The translations under genes and the position numbers were made by a program. Under the pieces are notes generated by a model, which saw only the letters and a list, made by a program, of their open reading frames with translations, was not told the DNA's origin and searched no databases. A DNA stretch of 64,000 bases from Seison nebaliae (Eukaryota; Rotifera; Pararotatoria; Seisonacea; Seisonidae), in contig JALJEE010001690.1 in NCBI GenBank assembly GCA_023231475.1, positions 1 to 64,000 of the forward strand, written 5' to 3'. Positions 58,166-64,000 of the stretch are shown piece after piece (the first letter of the stretch is position 1; every line of letters starts with the position of its first letter).

Positions 58166-59938
58166 ACGAATCTGATAAAAAAACAACTTATTGAGATATG
58201 AAGATTTGAGTTTAATTATTTTACTGTTGCAAACATTTCTCTTCAGTGTTTTCTCTTCCATCACTTCCTAATATTAAAGAGGAATGTCAAATTGATAATT
58301 ATTTTTCATATTTCTTTCTTTCTTTCTTTCCTTTTATTTTTGATCGGTAGATATGAATAACTCTCAAGCACGCACACTTTCTAGATGTACCTCAGATATT
58401 TCCATTATTTCTTCCCACAAAAAGAAAGACAACACATCTTTTTCTCATCAACTTTTGAAATCTGATATTTGTCTACTTCTCCTACCTCGTGTCATCGTAA
58501 TGTTCATGTTTCCACATCGTTTCCATCACTTCATCATTTTTCATTTTATTTCCAATTTATCATTGTTTTATTTATCATCTTTGGAAAATGATGATGACAT
58601 CAATATTCATTTTCTCTCGATATTAGATTTTATCTAATCGTTACGATTTAATTAATCCCAAATTCTTCATTATCAATATTATACGTAATCATTTCTCTTT
58701 TTCACTTCAAATTTCTTTCATCATCATTATTATCGTTGTCATCGATATATATATATATATATATATATTTGCTTGTATACAACACAAATTGTACAATATA
58801 ATTCAAACAGTTTATCGACAATGGTCGGATGTCATTCCGATGAAGAAGCCAATATAGAATCAAGCTGATCAATTCAACCTGTACGTATTCGCAATTATAA
58901 GATAAATTATAATAATTTAACAAACGAAATCGATCAACTCTTTAGATGTTTCAAACAATTTTTCCATCAATAGCATCATCAGATTTTACGCAAATATCAA
59001 TAAATTTTACTATGAATTAGTTTTACAAATACTTTGAAAGAGATTTCTTTCCCTCACTTTCTTTTTTTCGTTTTCCAAGGAAATTCCTTCCAAATCAACA
59101 AAGAATAATTCTCGTTTACTCTATCATCAATTTCATATTTCCTTTAAATTTTCATGAATTTTCTCGTTTTTCTTTTTCAAAAATTTCTCAATATTTCTTT
59201 TTTTAAACGTTTAATATTATTTCCGGTACTCACCCTGTTGTTGGATGGAGGTATGATCGTAAATAACTATCGATCCTTTCCCCTCTAAATTCTATCGTTT
59301 CTCTTCCTCGATCTTCATCTAACACTACCACCACTATTATAGTCTCTCGATGTTTACCGTTATTTATTTTCATCCGTTAATTCTTCATTGATTGATGTTC
59401 TCTCATCGAATAATTTGCGATCAAAAAAAAACATAAACATTTATGTTCGTTGGATATGGAGAATGATGATTCCACAATACATGTTTCGATTTTACGGTCT
59501 GCGCAAAGATAAATCAAATCCAAATGCAATTAAATTCATTTGAGAACGATTTTGATAATTTTCTTCAAACCATTTTAATTTTCAAAGTTTTCTTTAAAAA
59601 AGACAACCGATACGACTACCCAACACATTTTCTTCTTTCTTTTCTCATCAATTTATAATTGAACGAACATTTCTTAGTCGTACTGCCAATTTATTATTTG
59701 ATTTCCAAATATATTTTCCTTCTTTTTCAATTCCTAATAAAAGAAATTATCAATATTATTATCATTCATATCAATCAATCAAATGGAAATAGTTTGATCT
59801 TAACATTCTCCAATAATTTCTAAATCAAGAATTAAATTGTCAGATTAAAATTTGAGATTGAAAGTGAATTAACAATAATTGATTTGATTTAATATTTAAC
59901 TAATTCTTTTTTGAACGAATTTTAAATGAAAAATGGAG
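58166..59938. other. intergenic / MEX3 3' UTR, no second gene seen
   Basis: About 1.8 kb. The frame at 58353-58637 begins plausibly (MNNSQARTLSRCTSDI) but soon turns into random hydrophobic sequence; I do not accept it. The region holds an AT microsatellite at about 58746-58768 and probably the MEX3 3' UTR; in other animals this UTR is long and conserved. Confidence 0.5.
58746..58768. repeat. (AT)n microsatellite
   Basis: About 11 AT units following ATCGAT, the mirror of the context seen at the AT tract near 31147-31176. Confidence 0.85.
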
Positions 59939-60957
59939 TTATTTGAAATCAGGATGTTGTAAAGGTAGAACATCAGGTGTTTTGAGACAACAAGAATTCT
60001 CAACCTTAACAATAGCACCAGTTCGTTGTAATCCGATTAATGTCATTTTCTTACATGTACATTTACTTTCAGGCAGAGGTGGTATATTCATGGCATCATA
60101 AGAATAATGTTCTTGAACTCCTCCATCTTTTCTCAAAGAATGTTTCGAAAGTTCTTTAAGTAAACTATTTCTTCTATCTTTATTAGCATCTTTCATAAGT
60201 TCATCTAATCTATCAGAACCGGTTGCTCCTGTGAGTAATCCACTTACATCCACTTTCGATCCTAATGCACTTCTTGAACTATCACCTGGTCTATCGATTA
60301 ACGTCTGTTGTTGCTTGAGAAAGAAAACACATTTACGGAGTGATTCATCCCAAAGTACGTCTACAGAATAGACTGTGAATTAGATTGAATATTCTCTAGA
60401 ATGATTGAATGGATTAGGAGAGAAAGGAGTAACATAAGAAATTGATGCCATTCATTTGAGACGGTGCTGCACACCAAATAAAAAAGAAAGTCTTATATGT
60501 CCAATAGAGTGGTAGATCAACTCTCATGGGAATTTCTTGACTGATTTCAAGTACAAGAAATATTAAATATAGAAACCAGTAGATGGACCATCGCGTTTTC
60601 GATGAATATGAATTAGCCGATTTATTTTTATCCGTCAAACTAGAAACGATGAAGATTAAAGTATTGATTAATCATCGATAAAATTATTCAATTAGTCAAT
60701 AAAAGAAATGGAAACCAAATACACAACGGGTAGGCGATTAATATAAAGAAATTACATAAGAGGAAAGCCCATGAACAAAAAGTAAGAATGAGAATGCCGC
60801 TACCACAGTAGACTAGATTAATACAGTTTTTTTTGTTCGACGTAATCGTAAAGAAAATAATTAAACTCATTTGTTGATGTCTCGAAGATAATCCAGTTGT
60901 TGATTCTATTAAATCAATAAGAAAGTTCCTCTCAAATATCGTTTTCTGGTCGGTCAT
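59939..60957 (-). CDS. REEP5: REEP5/6-like (TB2/DP1/HVA22) ER-shaping protein
   Basis: A reticulon-like hairpin membrane protein that shapes tubular ER. Three exons: 60957-60716, 60639-60434 and 60372-59939, split by introns of 76 and 61 bp and summing to 293 residues with no frame break. Start is ATG 60957 (MTDQKTIFERNFLIDLIEST). The first hairpin is about residues 36-80 (CGSGILILTFCSWAFLLCNF, LIAYPLC). The second exon encodes the family core KTRWSIYWFLYLIFLVLEI, LPLYWTYKTFFFIWCAAPSQ and NGINFL, matching TQWLTYWVVYG / WCMAPSPSNG of REEP5. The tail of about 135 residues is longer than in vertebrate REEP5 and contains CTCKK and SCC cysteines plus KHSLRKDGG. The symbol reflects the REEP5/6 subfamily, not proven orthology. 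Confidence 0.86.
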
Positions 60958-62346
60958 TTTCAATTAGATAATACTCCAATTTCGACTAGAGACAATAAGA
61001 CGAAATAAGATTTTAATTACAAAAAAATAATAACTTGTTCGATTTAGCTCGTTCGGAAAATATGAAATTGTTTTTATTTCTTTCTTCTCCCTTCAATTCA
61101 ATCGTTTAATAATCGGAAATTAAATTGAACTAATTTTAATGTATTCTTATTTAGTCAAAAAGGAGGAGACTCATGTTGAATAGGTCGCGCACTTTTAACT
61201 TCATTATAATAGTTTATTCACTTCACTTCCAAACGCCGAATGTTAATTTGAGAAACTTGTCTACCAATCTATTGAGAAGAAGAATGACAGCGAAATAATA
61301 CTTTCGAACAAGGTTAATGAAATGTGTAACCGCAAATGTAATTAGATAGACACTTCGTTTATATGTACGTCCTCTCGACGAACTCTATAAATAATGAAGA
61401 CATTGTACTCTAAATCTAACACAAATATTTTTCAAAAGAATTTTTTATATTTTAACTAATTCAGTCGAACACGATGTAACGAATCTTCATTATGGAATCT
61501 CATATATTTAAATATTCTTTTAGGTATTATCAGATAATTCCACATGGTTCAATTATCGAATGGTTCCACTGATATCATTCGTTCAGAACTCAACGAATAT
61601 GTAACTAATATTTTATAAAATTATAATAAATTATCGTTGTTTTAATAAATGAAGTTTTATTTCTTTAAAATTTCAAGATTAATTGGTGGTCGAAATAGAA
61701 TTATGATGGAATTTTATATTCTTTATGTTCTAATTATCAGTTGATGGATGAAAAGAATATTCTACTTTAAGTTTTAAAAATAAACGAGTGAAAAATGTAC
61801 GTTTGAATGGAAATGATATTGATATTATTATGCTGCCCTATTATTCTTGGGTGAAAGAAGAAAGAATGGGAATAATGGCGAAAAGAATCGAAGTGGTGAA
61901 TGTTTATCTGTTTCACATATAATTGAGTATTGAGAACATATGGGAATGTCGATTAAACGATTTTCATCGATTATCGGTATCAATCAATTGTTTACGGACT
62001 CTCACATTCAATATTTCTTTACACTCTCTCATTCGATTATTCGATCAGGCTAATTTCTCTTTGAAAGATTTAGGTGAACTGTCCATTTTATCTAGGTCAG
62101 ACAGTTGATTATGCGATGTGACGCAATCGACCTCATCATCACCTCGCATCATTAACATTATTCTCTTCAATCGATTCATTATCTGACTCTCGCCTTCTCT
62201 TTCTCATGTGTATACGACTTACTCACCACCATATGATGGAGTTGACTATAAATATCGAATAAATTTTCGATTATAACATTATCTTTCGTTTCTTAGGAAT
62301 TCATTATTTTTTCTTTAAAATATTTCGGGAGTTTCTCTTCGACAAA
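60958..62346. other. intergenic, no gene seen
   Basis: About 1.4 kb with the REEP promoter at the left and the promoter of the Ig-domain gene at the right. The frame at 61923-62108 is short and unsupported. Confidence 0.5.
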
Positions 62347-63432
62347 ATGCACTTCCCCACTCTTCTTATGGTAGTTTACTTATCTAGTCAACTAGTATTT
62401 CTGGTACGTTCTGAGAATAAAGTTAGTTTTGATTTGAAATTCTATAATTTCTCTTTTGTTGAAGGATGCATTTAAAATGAATAAATATGGATCATATGGT
62501 CAAATTTTATATTTCAGTCAAACCCTTCATCCATACATCGAAGTTAATGCTAATGGCAACATCACTCTCACATGTTCAATACGATCATCAGAATCTTCTG
62601 ATATTCTCTGGTATAAGAATGATGAATTAATTTACCAAGTTCCCTTTTTTTCCCAATTAATTTATCTTTATTAAAATTTCTAGACAAACCTGTTACAAAT
62701 CGAACGATCATATAATGAACAAATGAATTATAATTTAGGTATTTGGAAAGACACATATGTGGTGCAGACGTCTCATCTTTTCATTCCATGTGCACAATAT
62801 ACTACCAACAATATCCGATATAGTTGTGTCGTTCGAAATCATTTCAAGACTATTCAGTCTAATACGATAATACAAGTGAATGAACATCCTTTAAGAAAAC
62901 ATCATCGATTTCTTTCTCGATTCAATGACATGAGACCGTTAAACGATTTATATGAAATGAATATATGTGAAAGTTAAAATAACCGTCTGCCTATAAAACC
63001 ATAAACATTTTTAAAAAAGATAAAAAAGAAGAAATCGTCTCGACATTTGTTCGAAAGAATCAACATCCGAATGATAATATGTTGTTCATCTGTCTCCATA
63101 ATTATGGAAAATCAACTAAATGGTACGAAACAACTTCAAATTATGAACAAAAACAAATTAAGAATAATGAACAAACAGAAGACAATTATTTAGCAGAAGT
63201 TAGTTCATCATCTATCTCACATCATTATCAATTCTTTCATAGTTTACTGAACATAAACAAATTCTCATTTTGAAAGATATCAATAAATCACCGATTAATC
63301 GTCGATCTTACATTTCTTGTTCGATCGATGACAAACGTCAATTTACTACTGTTCTTACAATGAATCAACGAAGTTATCTTCGTAAAAGTTCAATGAGAAA
63401 CCGATTAGACCACGTCACGCCAATGTCATGGT
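62347..63432 (+). CDS. secreted single-Ig-domain protein
   Basis: Start is ATG 62347: the first exon encodes only a signal peptide (MHFPTLLMVVYLSSQLVFL). A 61-bp intron (62404-62464) leads to DAFKMNKYGS and an Ig domain: the first Cys in GNITLTCSIRS, then DILWYKNDEL (the core Trp) before a 45-bp intron (about 62638-62682), then TNLLQIERSYNEQ, LFIPCAQYTTNN and the YSCVVRNHFKTI motif (Y-x-C), and a terminal strand TIIQVNE. A 47-bp intron (about 62972-63018) joins ENICES-like ICEN to KKEEIVSTFVRKNQ in the frame that continues through 63079-63273. The end is uncertain: the frame may stop at 63273, or a further junction near 63240-63279 may open a basic tail ending SMRNRLDHVTPMSW at about 63432. 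No transmembrane helix seen. The type resembles lineage-specific secreted Ig proteins; receptor partner unknown. Confidence 0.65.
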
Positions 63433-63706
63433 AACGATGTTCACTATCAATTTTCTGAATCTGCTGTATATAAACCAAATTGATTTCTTTCATTTCTAAT
63501 CAAGTAAAAATATTCATTTTCCTCTAGTCCATCCCCATCATTTCTTTTCAATCCTCATTCAAAATTTTCCGAGAAAATTTAAAATATTTTTAATGAAAAT
63601 GAATAAATTTTATTAAAGTTTCAATTCTTTTATAATTCATTCAAATCGAAAAAACGTTTAAAATTCTGTGTAAGTTTCTCTTCTGTATGAAGTTCGTTTG
63701 ATATTC
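63433..63706. other. short convergent intergenic gap
   Basis: AT-rich sequence between the plus-strand Ig gene and the minus-strand CHORDC1 stop at 63707; both 3' UTRs must lie here. Confidence 0.4.
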
Positions 63707-64000
63707 TTATCTGTAAAGTCTCGACCATTGAATATTATTTTTTTTCATTAATCGAACTTCGATTTTCGGTTGGGCAAAATATATTTGTGTTTTTGTTGTA
63801 TCGATCTCGTCATATAACTGAATTTCTTCACCATATTTTTTTCCATCTTTCGATTCCATATTTGCTGTAACATTAACACTATTTGTTAAAATTGAACATT
63901 TTGTAGGAATTGGATTTCTGATATAAAAGACGATGTTAATTTCCATACCAGTTTGATGGTATTCCTTTCGACATTTTTCAACAACTGATTTCTGCGCAAT
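63707..64000 (-). CDS. CHORDC1: CHORD-containing protein 1 (morgana), C-terminal CS domain, partial
   Basis: The gene runs in from the right window edge, so only the last 97 codons are present. The frame is open from 64000: IAQKSVVEKCRKEYHQTG continues into MEINIVFYIRNPIPTKC, then MESKDGKKYGEEIQLYDEID, TKTQIYFAQPKIEVRLMKKN and IQWSRLYR, stop at 63707. This is the CS (CHORD-SGT1/p23) domain that closes CHORDC1, which binds HSP90; the pattern CR..(Y/W)HQTG...V.I..Y.KN and KIEI.(M/L)RK....QW matches vertebrate CHORDC1. The two zinc-binding CHORD domains would be outside the window. Confidence 0.88.
   Translation of the reverse strand: MAQKSVVEKCRKEYHQTGMEINIVFYIRNPIPTKCSILTNSVNVTANMESKDGKKYGEEIQLYDEIDTTKTQIYFAQPKIEVRLMKKNNIQWSRLYR

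Noticed and set aside
58353-58637. Possible extra MEX3 exon or RING domain
   Set aside because: No Cys/His spacing of a RING finger; the sequence turns into AT-biased hydrophobic noise.

Overview
This is nuclear DNA from a small-genome animal. Spliceosomal genes sit on both strands, there are animal-specific families (MEX3, otopetrin, A1CF/RBM46-type RNA-binding protein, fibrinogen-like and Ig-domain secreted proteins), base composition is very AT-rich, and most introns I could reconstruct are only 44 to 61 bp with GT...AG ends. Long Asn, His and Ser homopolymer runs inside otherwise conserved proteins, the compact introns and the gene set fit an acariform (astigmatid-like) mite best. That assignment is an inference; another AT-rich invertebrate with a small genome remains possible.

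Layout. 1-2.9 kb: a decayed non-LTR retrotransposon. 3.0-3.7 kb: a secreted fibrinogen-like gene. 4.6-7.7 kb (-): an A1CF/RBM46/RBM47-like RNA-binding protein with three RRMs and a dsRBD. 10.2-15.5 kb is a dense housekeeping block: OSGEP/KAE1 (-), divergent from MECR (+), then FDXACB1 (+). This block converges on casein kinase I alpha (-, 15.5-16.7 kb) and is followed by two unrecognised genes (-, 17.1-18.5 and 20.1-22.3 kb). 23.3-29.5 kb: a giant, nearly intronless otopetrin proton channel. 31.75-35.3 kb: an expanded coronin. 35.6-38.4 kb: a membrane-anchored member of an uncharacterised glycoside-hydrolase-like family. 38.6-43.7 kb: two diverged copies of TTC1 flanking mitochondrial ribosomal protein L3 (+) and IMP4 (-). 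43.8-45.2 kb: a secreted protein of unknown family. 45.3-46.6 kb: a non-autonomous DNA transposon with an 8-bp target-site duplication, an internal tandem array and a 120-bp-arm palindrome. 46.8-48.1 kb: a GLD-2-type nucleotidyltransferase. 48.1-56.0 kb: a gene-poor stretch leading into MEX3 (56.0-58.2 kb). 59.9-61.0 kb (-): a REEP5/6-like ER-shaping protein. 62.3-63.4 kb: a secreted Ig-domain protein. 63.7-64.0 kb (-): the C-terminal CS domain of CHORDC1, running off the window.

How the genes relate. There is no operon or single pathway. Themes that recur by chance or selection are RNA control (A1CF-like, GLD-2, MEX3), tRNA/ribosome biology (OSGEP, FDXACB1, MRPL3, IMP4) and mitochondrial function (MECR, MRPL3). 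GLD-2 and MEX3 are neighbours in this window and both act in germline mRNA control in other animals. Gene starts and exon joins were worked out by eye from reading frame, splice dinucleotides and remembered family alignments; no database search was run.
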